The notes: generated by a model not told the origin, from the sequence alone. 64,000 nt of DNA from Gonatopus flavifemur (GCA_018340375.1 JAFFJZ010000001.1:37812001-37876000); one strand, 5' to 3'; numbered from the stretch's first letter, positions 48,903-63,400 are shown. Program-made: numbers and translations.

Positions 48903-51900
48903 CTGTTTCAGCCATAGACTGCTAAGGAAGAGGACAATAATTCAGATAGTTGAGGTTGAAAATATGAAAAAAAGCAGCTCAACATATACAAATAATTATT
49001 GAGTAATGATAAATTATTCATCTATGATCATAAAAACGAACCCGATTAGCCAGAAGCATTATCACGGGCTAATTATTTAATTAGAGATAATATTACCAAC
49101 GCGCTAGACGACAACGAAACCTCGCATATCTTCTAATTAATCGATTATGATGGAACTCTTACTATGCTCCAATTATGACCTCACAATGGTTCCCTTTGAG
49201 TTCCAGCTGAATCGGCATAGAAGTGAGATATTGATAAAAAAAAAAGATTTTTCTTCGAAATCTACATTATTCTTCAAGAAGATACTAACAGCGTGTTACG
49301 AGCCAAATCGTTTATTCCAAATTATTGACAAGTGTTTGAATTCATAAAATCAAAATAGTGCACGTGGAACTGCTTCCATCGAAGCGTTCTTTGATAGTTT
49401 GGAATGAACGATTTAGCTAGTATTTCACCCGCTAGTACCCTTAATTCACTCAAATCAGTCGATGAAGCCACGTGCCGATTTGTTGAGTATTCTTATTTCT
49501 ACAAACATTCATTCCAACTTGAATATTATTGCTCTGTTGTTTTAATCCTCGCCCTAATGTCTGAAAATGAAAGAAGAGTAGAGTCAGAACGAAATGTTAA
49601 ACCATCTCATTGATCAAATTCCTTTCAGTCCTACTCTTTGTACTCTTTTGATACAATCGTCAACAGTTCTTGCTTGAGCAATCCTGTATCAATTTCGTAG
49701 CATGAGATGAAAAAGCGATACATATGTATATTGCAACCATAGAAACAATTGGAATACAACATTCAATTATAAATCAGAAAAATTTGACTTGAAAATTTTG
49801 ATTTAAAAAAAAGTTAACTGATAGAACTAACGTCTCTCTTACGTTAACATTTTTGTAGACGCTATGGTAACCCTGGTGGAAAACACCCTTTCAATTTAAT
49901 TTGAAAGAAATTTGGTACGTAATAGGAAACTGGATATTCACTACAACTGAAAAATTTGTTTCCGTCTTATTACAGTTGGTACAATAAATGTTTTTTCTTC
50001 GAGGAGCTATGAATAAAGCCACATTTCAATGGAATAATTGGTTGTGACAACCATAGAATATTGGATTATAAATGAGAGATATTTGAAAATAAATTCCAAA
50101 TGACCATTGAATCGATTCAAAGTACAACGCACTTGAAAACGTATTAATGGAAAAGTTATTTGAGTTTGGCTGTAATGAGATTTGAGGGCATTTCCCTTTG
50201 AATCTGTTTATGATTGATTTTCATTCTAAACATTGGATGATGGAGGAAATAATGGGATTCAATGATCTTCCACACATTTTCTCAATGAATTTCAATTGTT
50301 TTGGATTTCCAAAATGTTAATAGGAAATAAGGTGGAACTGACGAAAGCATATTTTATTTCCTTTCATTCGTTTTTTTTTCTCTTAGGATTCAAGGGGTCT
50401 TGTTCATCGGGGAACGATGTTGACTTTAGCAAAAGTAAACATTTTTTTTTCTTTTCATATAATACGGAAGGTGTAGAAGACATCTCCCTTTTGTTCTTGA
50501 TAGTAGATGATTGGTTTCTTTATGTCCGCTGCATTCATAAATTGTGTTATCTCGATAGATAATTGAGTAAACTGTTGGGTTTGATGAACAGATATGCATG
50601 AATAGTTGTGTAAAGAGACAGGTGACCAGATAGACAGTGCAAGGAGACAGACAGATTGATGTATAGGCGTTGTGTCGTTAGTATACCCTAAACTGGGTCC
50701 TTCAATGACAATTTAATACATAGAACGGCACAGAAAACAGTAATCAAGGCTGAAGTAATACATATTCAATCTCGTAATCATGAAAATTCCAAGTAGAGCT
50801 GGCTCAAGACTGTACATCGATCATGAGAAGCGTATTTTCATTGATGAATGAATTATGTAAATTAACTGCTTTGATAAATTAATGATAAAATGAGAGTGTG
50901 GGGATATGAAAAATCTGAAATACCTAACGACGGAATATATCGGGAAGATGCACGAGAAAAAAATAATTATACATAAATTCATACATATTATCCTTGGGAA
51001 TAAAATTCGTTCTGCTATCATCTGAATCTTGAGAGAGACCAGATTTCAATTTTTTAATGGTCATAATACCATTTTTACAATACCATGTCCTTGGATATAT
51101 AATCGTAATATGAAGAGTGTAGCAGATTGATTGGAAATTTATTCCAAATGACGATAATTCACGCAGGCATTTATTTCAAGTTGATATCAGGGAACTTTTT
51201 ACGAGCCGATTAAAACGTTAAACTCATTACGATGGTTGAATGGATAGTTTGTTGTTGTACAATTATACGTTATATATTTCTCGAATTACCGTCACCCGTT
51301 TATGAAGTTCAAATGGTAATGGCTACTTAGTCCTAATGATAACCGTAATATCTCACAACATTCTAGCGATCTGGTATGTCTGTATAGCGAGCAATGTGAA
51401 GAAACAGCAATGCTTCGTTATCGTGACAATTGCAACATAAGGAACATATAGTACATGGTAAATCATATTATAATTATAAAAATCATCATCATGATTTCCT
51501 CTTGCATCTCGAAATATCAAAGAACATTATTGTTCTTTGTGAATTAAGCACACCATCTATTCTACTACACGCCAGCTATTCTATTATCTGTGGAAGTAAT
51601 TATCTCGCATCGTCTATTTTCTTCCAGTTCAAATTCGTTACATATGTGTAATTGATATTCATATTCATGCATCCAAACTTTGCCAACATGAATACGTGAA
51701 TTAAACAATGCAAATCACAAGAGTGATAATTAGTAATGTAGCAGAAACGAAGGAACGTGTCTATTAAAGCATCCGTTTCATCGTTCGACATCATTTTCAT
51801 AACGTGAAAGTATTGAGAGTATGTTTACCATGCTCATTGAAGTTTAATATATAAAATCAATCCAACCGAATGTCCGAATCAACGAATAAATATGAATATA

Positions 51901-52227
51901 CGTGAGAACGAAAAGAAATATTCCTCATCAAAATATTGAGATTGATAAATTTTATACAACCTCGCAATAAATTGAAATTTGGTTAAAAAATTGCGTAAAA
52001 TGATCGAAGCCAAAATGGGTTGCAAGTTTCTGATGATAGGAACTGGATTTCTCTGTCGGTCTCGCTACCCATGTGGAAATTCCCGAAATCGACAAATGGC
52101 TCAGTAATGGCAAGATTATATTCGCTAAACTTTGGCGGGAACAATTGTTCCTATCCAGGATCGTTATTATTCTTCAATCGGCACAACCTATTCGACGAAT
52201 TTCAAGCACTATTGATTTGAGTGAACA
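48903..52227. other. Non-coding stretch
   Basis: At 49871 CCCTGGTGGAAAACACC looks like a single CCC-type end without a mate. No coding exon is recognised. Confidence 0.45.
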
Positions 52228-52925
52228 GGCAGTCTTGGACCAGTATTAGTTCAGTACTGTTTGGACAAGGTTGGAATGCCAGAATTCTACCATAGTCGGA
52301 ACATACGAAAGCACAGTACTGACACAGTTGTAAATGTTATACAGGCCCTTATGTAAAATTATGTTATCATGTCGACTTCTTGCCAGATTTGATAGCTTTA
52401 GATACACCAATACTGGCAACTCTGGCAGCAGTACTGAGCCAGTATCGGCCAGGGTTTCCCTTTCCCCATGAGTACCCTATGAACAATCATTACTGGCGTT
52501 CCAATGGGCCGCTGATGAGTCGTACAATGCTAGTGAAGAACCGTTACTGGTAGAGATTGACCGAAAATTTTTACCGAAAATGACTAAAATTGAAATTGTG
52601 ACTATTGGTTCCAAAGAACTCCCTAATAACGCAATATCGCATATCAACGTAATTACCAGCATGATGTTGATTTTCGGCTTAAAATTGCGGCCAAGAAGCA
52701 TCAGCAGGGAATCTAAATTATTTTGTTAATTACATTGATACTAGTATGTAATCGTCAGTATGATAATTGCATTATTAGGGATCTTTTCTACACTGTCCAC
52801 GACCAATTCCGAATTTTCTTCCTAAATCAATAGTCATAAAATTTCTATTTTCAGTCATTTTCGGTCAAAAGTTTCGGTCGATCTCCAGTTACTGGCCCAC
52901 TGAAACGCCTGCAGTTGTGTTTGTC
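52228..52925. repeat. CAGTACTG-motif region, host of a hAT-like element
   Basis: Spaced CCAGTATTAG, TCAGTACTGT, CAGTACTGACA, CCAGTATCGGCC and GTTACTGG units occur on both sides of the 52551-52887 element. This resembles 6530-6715. Outer ends were not identified. Confidence 0.6.
52551..52887. mobile_element. hAT-like non-autonomous element with exact 8-bp target duplication
   Basis: GTTACTGG occurs directly at 52543-52550 and 52888-52895. Between them the ends are TAGAGATTGACCGAAAA and, reversed, TGGAGATCGACCGAAAC, continuing through GACCGAAAATGACT and GAAATT. An 8-bp duplication and a TAGAGAT-like terminus are typical of the hAT superfamily. At 337 bp it has no transposase. Confidence 0.9.
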
Positions 52926-55900
52926 GGATACCTATTTCATTTTTGACCTTCCATTTCACAATGCATCTCAGAGCTCCGATTCTTGACAGATTTTCAATTC
53001 CGTAAAAAGTCAGAAAGAAGTTTCATTGAAATTGAATTTTCAAAATAAATTCAATTTTCATAGATTCGAAACAAAATGAAGCATTCGGACGACACTTTCA
53101 ATTATGTCGCAGCCGTCGGTCGGTGATTTCTATCAATTATTTCCACGTCCAATTATATTAATCCAATTTTATGCTATTCTATTCTTCTACCACGTCACAC
53201 CTCGATTGCAGAAAATCAATTCCGCTTAAATACATCTTGTGTCATATTTGCGTTGAGACGTATAATTTCAAATCCAACCAAAATGACAATAAAACTATTC
53301 CACTGTGGTAGAAACTCCAACCAAAGTTGGGTTGACAATAGCTGAACGTCAGAACTGTGACGCGTCACATTTGTATATGCATACGTACATGCATAGTTCT
53401 GCATCTTCCGTTCAAAAACTTTAATACAAAATATACTTGCACCTGAGCAGGAAATATAAAATTGAACTTTGTAAAGTCATTCCAAAATCCAGGATCATAA
53501 ATATACAAACTTGGAATTGTTACATGAGAACATCCGACGGTTATTTTTATATTTTTCACCCAATAATTATTTGTACTTTCGGTAAAATGTTGAAATATTC
53601 ACGTGCTGATGAAGAATTGCATCCTTTTCCTCACTTCCTTCAATTTTATTTCATCTTGAGATACTAAAAATGTGTATGGGCTTCACCGTAAAAAATCAAT
53701 GTCACCCTGTAAATTCTCATTCGCGTGATTACTTCATTCGAAGGGAATTTACAAGTCCCAATGAGAGGGGAGAAGGGAAAGAATAGGAAAATGATATGCA
53801 ATTACTGTCAACGCATAATGGATACAAAGTCAACTGCTCAGCTATATGAATTCAGACTCTATTGAATGATTCCTCTTAGAAAGCCCCTTCAAGAAACGTC
53901 AAGTCTGAGTGGATTGTGTTCATTGGTACTAATTTAGAAGCCAGTTTTAGAAATTTAACGATTGAGTGTTGCATCTCGATATTCCATTCAGCCTTCCATG
54001 ATTCCCATCATACAACGTGTTTCGAAGAGTGATTCAAATCTTCAAGAAAGAAGATCAATCACTAATTTGTGGATAGCTGAAATTTAGATGCAACCATTAT
54101 TTTTTTGATTTTACAACTAGGTACCCACTCAATTGTCAAAGCAAAATATATAATTGCTACAGCGAGAATATCATGAATAAATTGTTTCGTTATCTGTCAA
54201 CATCAACCTGAATTCTCTCTGAGGTAGATGAATAGCTGTAACAGCGAACAACGTAAGGTAAAACAGTGAGTAGTCGCCACAATGAATTGATTTTTTTCAC
54301 GTGCTTCTTATTGATATATTGTGAAATTCACAAAGATGTCTCTGCGAATATATTTTTGGACATATTACGAGTCGTATTTCAGTGAAACGAGAGCTTTGAT
54401 GAGATTTAATGTGTCGTTGGAAGATGCGGTAATCTCTGATTCTATACATAGATCCGCTGACCCGGATTGTTTGACAACGAATAATAGTGAAAATAACAAA
54501 TCGGTGCTCAATTCAATGTACAGAGAAGTAAGTTAGAAGATTTGACCCACAAGATTTTTACTTTGAGAAGAAAATTTTTCAAATTAAACTCGCTGAATTT
54601 CTATGGTATGGTTTGAGATAAGGATGTGAATAATCGACGAAATTCGGATTGGAGTTCAGTTGAACAGAAAAATTCAAGCTGTACGCACCTCCATATAGTA
54701 CCAAATCACTCAATAATTTAGGAGAATCATAAAAACGCGTTTGAAAAGTACTTGAAAAACTTCTGGAACGTTCCTACGTGCGGTTTAATAACGGAGACAT
54801 TTCTGGTAAATTACAGAAGACCCTGGTGATATGGATCATTGATTCAGCTGCTCTTTAGGAAGCCAAACTCATTCCATGGTTGAGAGATCAAAATTTTCGT
54901 CTTTTCCACTCCTGTATTCCACATTGATATTCAGTTCTTGTCTTCATTCTGAAGATAAACTTGTTTTCAACTCTTGCGTTGTATGGAAGAAGCCCATGAG
55001 ATTTCAATATTTCATATTTCAATGGTTTTATTGGATGGAGAATTATTTTTCTCCGTTGCTAAAATGAGATAAGATCAACGATATCAGAACCAAGGTATAT
55101 CTTGCCAAAACGTGTACCTTTTATATAGAATGTTCAAAGACCTAGTTCTTGGAGATTGTTCCTAACTTTGGATACACTTTGTGATTACTTAAATATATCT
55201 TGTCAAGAAGAAAAAAAGCCCGAACAAACCTTATAAGGATATAGGACTTGTGTGATGCGACAAACGAAGTCTTTAAAACGATGTCAACCGTGCGGATTGC
55301 TCGTTTCGCGACAGTACACAAGCAGGCAACCAGCGTCGACAACGACCATGACGACATCAACAAAGTCAGTAACGACTATGGTACAGCCAACAGTAGCCAA
55401 GTTTAAATTAGTTCCGAAACATTTGCTGCACGCTTCGCTGCTCGATTGGTTCTCCATACAAATCGATATATAATACTCACTCATGTTCCAAGGGAATCCA
55501 GAATTATTGCTGGTTGAATTTTCAAAACAATTACATGTACCCCGCTTACAAGGCCCTACCCGTAACTTCGACCGTGTAAAATCTCATATCTCACAATATG
55601 AATTCAATTCTCTAGATATTCAAACACTATTGTTATTATAACTGCGAAACAAGACGAAGATGAATCATATTCAGAAAACGTTTATGAATTTAACGAAAGA
55701 GTGCATCATTACTGACATATCGTATCAAATTCCTTCAATATTCCTTATGGTACCCACTACAAGATTGTTCACAATTCGAAGTGAAATAGTATCATTGTTT
55801 GCGATGAAAGAGTAATAGCAATCAATTTCAAGATTAAATTCATACTGGATGTGAATGGTTATCAAGCTTTTAAGCGATTGCTCGCCCCTAGTTTTTTCCT

Positions 55901-57910
55901 GACTCCGCTGAAGTAACCCATAAGTCACAATTTCTACTTTGAGAAATATTTTAAATATCACAAATTAAATTGAAATAATAAAATTTTTCATACTAAGAAT
56001 TCTTAATGGAGATTTTATAAAGTAAACTCTCAAGAATAGTTGGATGGTTTTGAACCGTGTAACGTCGAATCCATTGGTTATATCAAGCAAATGAATACAG
56101 AATCAGAATTATCAAGATTTTAGTATAAAGATTAGAAGTTTGTCCATGCGAGAAATTCGATTGAACTTTGTTTTCTTCGTAATACATGCACATATTTTAT
56201 AAGTTCTTTCCATTTCAAATGATACGCAAACACTCAACTTCGCGACTAAGAAATTAATGTATCAACTCTTTAAACAGAGTATGAGCTGCTAAAGAGATTT
56301 AGAATCTTGTTGGATTGATCTCATCCCTTTAACTCAGTACCATCCAAAATTTCCAGGAGACAATAATCGCATAGATTTCTTCTGGCGTTCAGGTGAATCA
56401 CATTGAAATTCAATTGGGAGTTGTCTGTTTCATTATCCTTCAAAGAGAAAAGAGCTATCGAAGAGTTTGATAATTGAGAAACAAATTATTATGGACGTGA
56501 TTCATTTGAGTAGTATTGTATACAATCCGAGTTTGGGCTCAACACAACGAGTTTGAGCACTAGAAGCTGCTATAAGTGCGTAAAACCACAAAAATTCAAA
56601 GGTTTCTAGCCTCAACACCCACGACACTTGGAATCCCAGATAACCCAATATTCCGTGATTCAAATGAAAAGTCAATTTATGGTAGACAAGAGTTCATAAC
56701 CTGAGCTTCGTTTCTCCATATAATACTGCTAAGACAGGTGGACAGTACCGTGAAGGGAAGTACAAGATAAGTTCTCCACAAAGTCTCTTTTCCGCTATGA
56801 CGCACCAGTCCTCTCAGATTTAACACGGAACACGGGACTCACAGTTATGTCAGGATAATGTTTGCTTCTTTCCATGTCAAATCTAAGATGTACGCCATTC
56901 AGTCATGCATTCAACCCTATCGGTGAAGTGAAATAATCTCTTGACTCTAACATGTCCCGAATTTTGACTACACGCTTCTCCTAAACCTCCTAATTTGCAG
57001 AGAATGGTCCGATGTGGCAACCTTGAACACAACCAAATCACCAATTATATATATATGAGCTTAAATGAGAAGCGACTTAATAGAGAGAATTTTTGACTTC
57101 ATAGAGAGAAGAGAGAGCAAAAATCAGCCCACTGACATCCTTATCTGTATTCGAATCACTTGAATCATAGGATTCAAATCTTTCTCCCTTGTTTTTTTTT
57201 TCACAAAACACATGCTCGACATGATCGATCATATAATTCATCCTGAATCTTATATGAAATCGGCAAACAGATAAGGATTACAGATTTCCAAAAGGATACC
57301 GTCTTCTCCTGACATTGGATTACAGGAATTACAATCGCTTACTTGGTTGCTTAGTTGCTTAGTTGTTCGTGCTTGTCTGTCTATACATGCATCCGCATAA
57401 CCGGATTTAAACGTACTTGCTCTTACCACTGCCACCTCTATTACTTCGTTCACTGCTCTTACCTATCCAACATGGTGATTAAATGATCCCTTTAGAATCA
57501 GATTTTCGCGTGCTGTAACTTTATCGATCCCCTTCCTTTATTATTTTTTCCTCATATTGATTCATCGATCCTCTGGCTCTCACGTAAGTGCATTTTGTTC
57601 AATCACCAAGTAAGAAGTTGAATAAAGTTCGATGAAAGAATAAGATCACAAAGACGAATGGGTAATAAGACTCGATTCCTCGAGAATTATGAAAACAAAT
57701 TTATTTAAGAAAAGAGGAAAAATATCAGGATTCAATAAAAAAGTTTATCCTTGGGTATTGAATTATTCATTCACAGCAATAGGTCTTAATATATAATCTC
57801 ATATACAATTGAGGCAATGCGAATTGAAGAACCGCCAAGTTTGAAAGAAGCAAAAATATCTGTAAAAGTTCAATGAGAAAAATTCGTATCCTTGGATCGT
57901 TGCGTTGATA

Positions 57911-57948
<38 letters not shown>

Positions 57949-59552
57949 GGTTCAGGTTTCTAGTAACTAAAGTTGCGTCCTCGTGCGAATGAATTTACCG
58001 GAAAGTGCATGATCAGTTTCATCGTAAGATTATGCACGTTGGTCCTATGATAACGTTCGAAAATTACCCACTTTGTATACGATGACAACTTTGATGGTTG
58101 CAGGTTTCGAGAAATAAGCGAAGTATAACCGGTTTTTTTAACCACCATCGTATATTCTGGAAGGTATACTTTTCTCTTGACGATGTTCTCTGATAATAAT
58201 AAACATTTAGCGTCGGTATTTTGTTTTCTCGTGTTGCATCTCTGAATCTCGAACCTTATTCAGTTGAATTTCAAAATATTTATGGAAAATAATTGTTATC
58301 AATTATCATTAATGGGGAAAGGTATGGAATTTACACCTGATTTCCTTGCTGTATGATAGTGTTCATCAGAATTTATCATTATTCATTCATTGATTTGCGT
58401 TGAGAGTTGCAATTTTCCACGTTTGAAGTATGAATAAATATCAAGTGTGGAAATGTGTATAATTCTTACCATGCACAAATTGTATATAATATTTTATCAT
58501 AAATGATGTATGTGATATAAATATGAAAAGAAATTTCATAAAAATTCATAATAAGAGTCTTTTGAGCTGTATATTATCAATTTATTCGTGTCATAAAAGG
58601 TGAGTTAGTGAATATGTTGTGAATCATCTGCAGTGATTTTACAGTTCTTATATTTCTTCACAACTCCAAAGTTTAGTTCATGATCATCGATCGGTTGAAA
58701 TATCTAGTAATTGAGGAAATTATAATACTGCCCCAAAGATAAGAAGATTTATCGCAAGTGTGTTTTTTTTTCAAATAATCATGATTGAGGCGCGGATCAA
58801 CATTCATTTCCATAGGATTTTCTTGTCTGCTCACGAGAATAAGATAGGACAAATAGTCAAATACCGAACAAAGTTGTCTCCATTAGTGATTCCGAGCGTA
58901 TAACGTTCGTTTCATTGGGCACTATCGCGCGTTAACGATGCCGAGTGTCGAGAACCTGCAGAGCAGTGTCGTTTAACTAGTTGCCGCCATACGTGATGTA
59001 GGTACGTCCGGTGGAGCTGTTAATTTTACAGTGGCACGAAACCGCAGTTTTACCGAAAATCACGCCCTATGCAAATGCTAATGATCCTGTACCTCAATGT
59101 CCAACTGGTTGCCTGCATCTGACAAATTGAAATTCGCATTCCAGCGCATGTTTCGTTCATAATATAGATACGCACAAAATGCGAACATGCCATTTCGGGT
59201 TACAGGCACGCATTATTGTACATAGGTAATTCAGTGAGATCTTCATTCATGGATAATATAAGTTCAACGTTCTGTGTGATATTGCAGTAAATGTGGCAAT
59301 ATGTAGATTCCTTCCATTGTTTTCGCATAATTAAGGAATCAACGATCATCGTACCTAGGGAATTCGGCAACTATTTCACAGGTTTGGTTAATCTATCAAC
59401 CTAAATTCTCACAGAAACATTGGAAATCGTTTTTAGAAGGAATTATAAATCTTCATGAAATACGTTGTGTGATATAAATTATAATTCACCTCATGAGTTG
59501 ATTGGAAACATAAAATACTTACTCAAATTACCGAATTTTCTAGGCAATTTAA
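52926..59552. other. Long non-coding stretch
   Basis: About 54060-54303 is a partial CAGCTA-family copy ending TTTTTTTCACGTG. (AT)n at 57916-57946. At 58880-59230 is a compact, CpG-containing unique block with the POU octamer ATGCAAAT at 59069-59076. No coding exon is recognised. Confidence 0.45.
57916..57946. repeat. (AT)n microsatellite
   Basis: About 15 AT units. Confidence 0.95.
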
Positions 59553-60126
59553 CCCTTCGACGATTGTGTGGAGTGTAAAATACACCCCAGATATTTTCTT
59601 TGGATTACTACAGCAACGTACAATCAAGGACCGTTGCTGCGTACTTTCTGAACAACTAAGCAATAAACACAAGTTTCAAACCTGCAGTGATAAAGTACAT
59701 TGCTAAGATTGAGCTCTGAATATGAAATTGGAACTGCAAATGATTCCTCAAAAGCATGCAAAAAATTATAAATATATTAATCTGCAAAAGTCAATAATGT
59801 TTATAACTTGATTTCTCATGTTCTGAAATTTGTTCTGGGCTTTGAATTTATATTCAGAGCGTAATCGTTGCAGTGTACTTCAATGCTGCACATTTGAAAT
59901 TTGTGATGTTTGCTGGAATGTTTTTTACAACTACGGAGCAAAATTTCATCCGTTGTCTGATGCTTCATGGCCCTTAAATTAAAGTGTTCCCACTTTCAGT
60001 ATCCTCCTAAAACGCTCTTATGAAACAATTACACAACTTGAGATGTATGCACATGTATTTCCCGTTCAGTTATTCAATTAACGAGTATGGTGAGTGTAAT
60101 TTACACCCCACGCGATCATCGAATGA
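59553..60126. mobile_element. piggyBac-like palindromic element
   Basis: The left end is TTAA followed by CCCTTCGACGATTGTGTGG, the piggyBac pattern (TTAA target, CCC-start). The right end, reversed, reads TCATTCGATGATCGCGTGG. Both ends carry GTGTAAAATACAC/GTGTAAATTACAC near-palindromes, and inner blocks (GCTCTGAATATRAA, AAGTACAYTGC) match across the arms. The right TTAA is lost; a second element begins within 5 bp. Confidence 0.75.
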
Positions 60127-60130
60127 CGTA

Positions 60131-60371
60131 CTGAAAAAAAAGGTTGTTTTATAGTTAAAAAACGTATATTTGCTTGTGGGGAAATCAATATTCGTTTGAA
60201 TCAAATATATTCTGTTAATAATAAACGAGTGATATTTAGCAAAAATGAACGTTTGTTAATATTTGATGAATCATATTTGACAGAATTATAATAGATTCGC
60301 GTGAAATAAATATTAATTTCCCCATAAGCTAATATACGTTTGTTAACTATGAATAAACCTTTTTCTCAGTG
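60131..60371. mobile_element. CAC-ended palindromic element next to the piggyBac-like one
   Basis: The right end, reversed, is CACTGAGAAAAAGGTTTATT. The left end is a shortened CTGAAAAAAAAGGTTGTTT preceded by TA. Arms share TAGTTAA, AACGTATATT and GGGGAAAT-AATATT. CA follows the right end. Confidence 0.8.
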
Positions 60372-60373
60372 CA

Positions 60374-63300
60374 CTTACCAATTTCTGTTTTCAATCCAAA
60401 AGATATTATTAATTCGTCAAGATTTTTTATTCGTGTGAAGGTTAATGGAAAAATGAAAATCTTGGTCAAAGAAAATTTATGTTGCAGTATTTTATGTATG
60501 ATTTGGGAGAATGTTCTTCAGCAATTCTCTGAAAGTACACTCCAAGATGTTCAATCCTTTCGCAAGATAAGAGGGAATATCAATTAACTGAAATTCGCTG
60601 ATGTTGAGTCACAAATCGAAGCACAAATCTTTGACAAAGCTTCTTACTGTACCAGTTATGAATTAAACACGGTACGATTATGTAAATACCGAATTAGAAC
60701 CACTCTAGGGAACATATGAAAGTGATGGCTGAGTAAAATGTTTCATGTATAGCTATATATTTGATACCATGAGTGTATTAGAATTTGATATGTGTTATGC
60801 GCAAAGCACCTGGGAACAAAACTGAAGGCAATTTTCATATGAACTCTTAGAACTATAATAATCTCATGGGTAAAATTCCATTCAGTACCTTCCCTGACAG
60901 ATCATAAATCATATACCAAATATTTATCACTTTCTGCCAAATGTTTGTAACAATTGCAATCCATTTGATCATAGTAGAAACAGCAGGCTGAAGTTTGATG
61001 CTGAGTTCTACTTCATAAATTTACTTCTTTTGAATTCCATCACCCGTCACTACCTCCTCTGATCACAAAAAGAACGCTCCGAAATCTTTATACCCCATTG
61101 AACAGGCTAACAGTGTAAATCATTCAGATCTTCCTCTGAGAAATATATTTTATCCAAAACTCAGTTTTGAATCAATAATTCCAACAACTTGTGAAATTTA
61201 ATCGTGTTTGTCCAATGAATGATTATAAAACTCATGAAATCAGTAGAACAAAGTGCAAATAATCAGACATATAAAGATGAATCTATATATACAAAATTTC
61301 AGTTGATAAAAATAAAACCTCAAAAAATTCAATTATATGTTATAAAAAATATTCAATTCGTATATATAAAATCCTATTTCACTGACCTCAACTGTGCATA
61401 AATAAAGCTCTTGTTGAATGAAAATTCGATATTCACGGTATCGAACAAAACGTAGCATATGAAGTATCCATTTTATTCATTTTTGAAAGGTCTTTACGTG
61501 TTCTCCGTGTTTCACGCTGTCATATGGAAAGTAATACATGCATGTATTTGTGAAAGATTGGAAAGGCATGAAATCGAACAGCGATTTATAACAAAATTCA
61601 CGCTCGCGTCTGCTTGATTTAAGATATCGACAGATGTACTTCCTACTTCAAAATACATTCTTATCGAATGAAATTTCTTAAGATCTTCCAATTTATTCCT
61701 AACGAAGTTTATAACTACATTTGAAAATTATAAAAGACAAATCTAGAATGGACTTTGAGAAGTTATTTATATTATTTAGTATCTCCTTTGTGAAATATTC
61801 ATGAACCATGAATATCGAAAATTCTCTGGAATTCTTCGCTGCATCTCACTATTCGATGAAATAAAAATGAGATTACCAGAGACGGATATGATATTCGCAA
61901 CCGTATATGTGCTAAGTTTCGAATATATTCCTTTACATATACGCTAGATACGGGACATGTATCGAAATGTCATGTCTAGTATTGTATGTATGCTCTTTCG
62001 TGGCTGTCATTTGAATACATTCGACACACGTGTCGTTGCGTAAACTGAGTGAAAGATGTGGAATTCGTCCGAAATAGAAAAATGTGAACGAATCTTCATG
62101 ATAACGTGTATCGAAAGCGATAATTTTCCAGTATACAAATGAGTTATGTGAAGGAAACGGTGGAAATGACGAAGATACCAATATCAATGCCGAATCATCT
62201 TCTCTTTCTATTTCACGACTCCCTCATATTTTGCAGGTCTGGAAGTGAAATTATTGTGTTTTCAATTATCTCCTCTTCTTCATAGTGAATTTGAAGTGAA
62301 TTCCAATTCATGTAGCGTGTGTGCATACAATACCTTCCTCTCATGGATACAAATGATTTATGGTATTAAAGCTTTTCCTCTTCCTGTCTGAATCCCAAGA
62401 CACTTTAATCCCTTAATCGAGAACACAGATCCAACACAATCACCGATCGTTTGGGATCGACGTCGGATAAACGATCGGAGTACGTACTTTCGAGAGAGAA
62501 AGACCGTGGAAGAGGAGGGGTTGGGTTAGAGGCCTTATTGCAATAGTAAATCAACGCGACGTCGATAATGCAACACGCTGGTTTACCTCGTATAAGGTAT
62601 TCGCTTGTTATTACATAGCCATAAGCAGTTGGACACGCGTGCAAACAGAAGGAAGCGTAGAAATGGATGAGTATATACAAAGAGAAGGTTGTTAAATCGC
62701 TATATGTATGAAGACAATGCCCATAATTCGTCGTGGAAATTAGTAACGGCTTAGGCCTAGTGAGAATGGTATATCAACTATCAAGCAAGAACTACCACGT
62801 TGAATTGAAGTGAACGAAGCGAAGCGTTCACGCTAAGCCTGCATACAGCTTTGAAATAGCAGTAGCCACAACAACAGCGGCAACTGTACGACATTAATCG
62901 TATCTGTAAATTACGTGAGAGCACCCTGTGCAAGAGGTCATGCACAGTATATACACGCTTGAAATGTAATCGAGTAGGTGTATATGTAGATCCTTGCGGA
63001 TCGTTCATCTCTTGCTACTCGATATCATGAATAAAATATTATTATTGATAGAAACATAAACATGGGTGATTCGAATTGGATGTATAGAACATCAACAGCG
63101 ATTCTTCGTGAGAGACAGATATTTTGAATACTTGGAGAAACAAGAATCGTTTTAATTGAATTACAAGAACTTCAGCGATAAAGTGGAATGATATTCAGGT
63201 CTTTTTGTGGAGATTTCTCATTTCGAAAAGTAATTAGTCCTGGTTTCAAATAGAATCAGTTAAAATCATTTTCCTCTCGTTTATAGAAAGATATTCGATC

Positions 63301-63400
63301 GATGAAGCGTGAGGTCAAGATGTCAATAAACATCCTGACTTGGTATCGTGTGTTAATCAAGTTTATGCAACTAATACAATTAATTGTCCATAAACCATCA
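60374..63400. other. Non-coding stretch
   Basis: A less A+T-rich block at 62400-62900 has scattered CpG and no repeat. No coding exon is recognised. Confidence 0.45.

Noticed and set aside
49871..49990. Further CCC-ended element starting CCCTGGTGGAAAA
   Set aside because: No matching second end within a reasonable distance.
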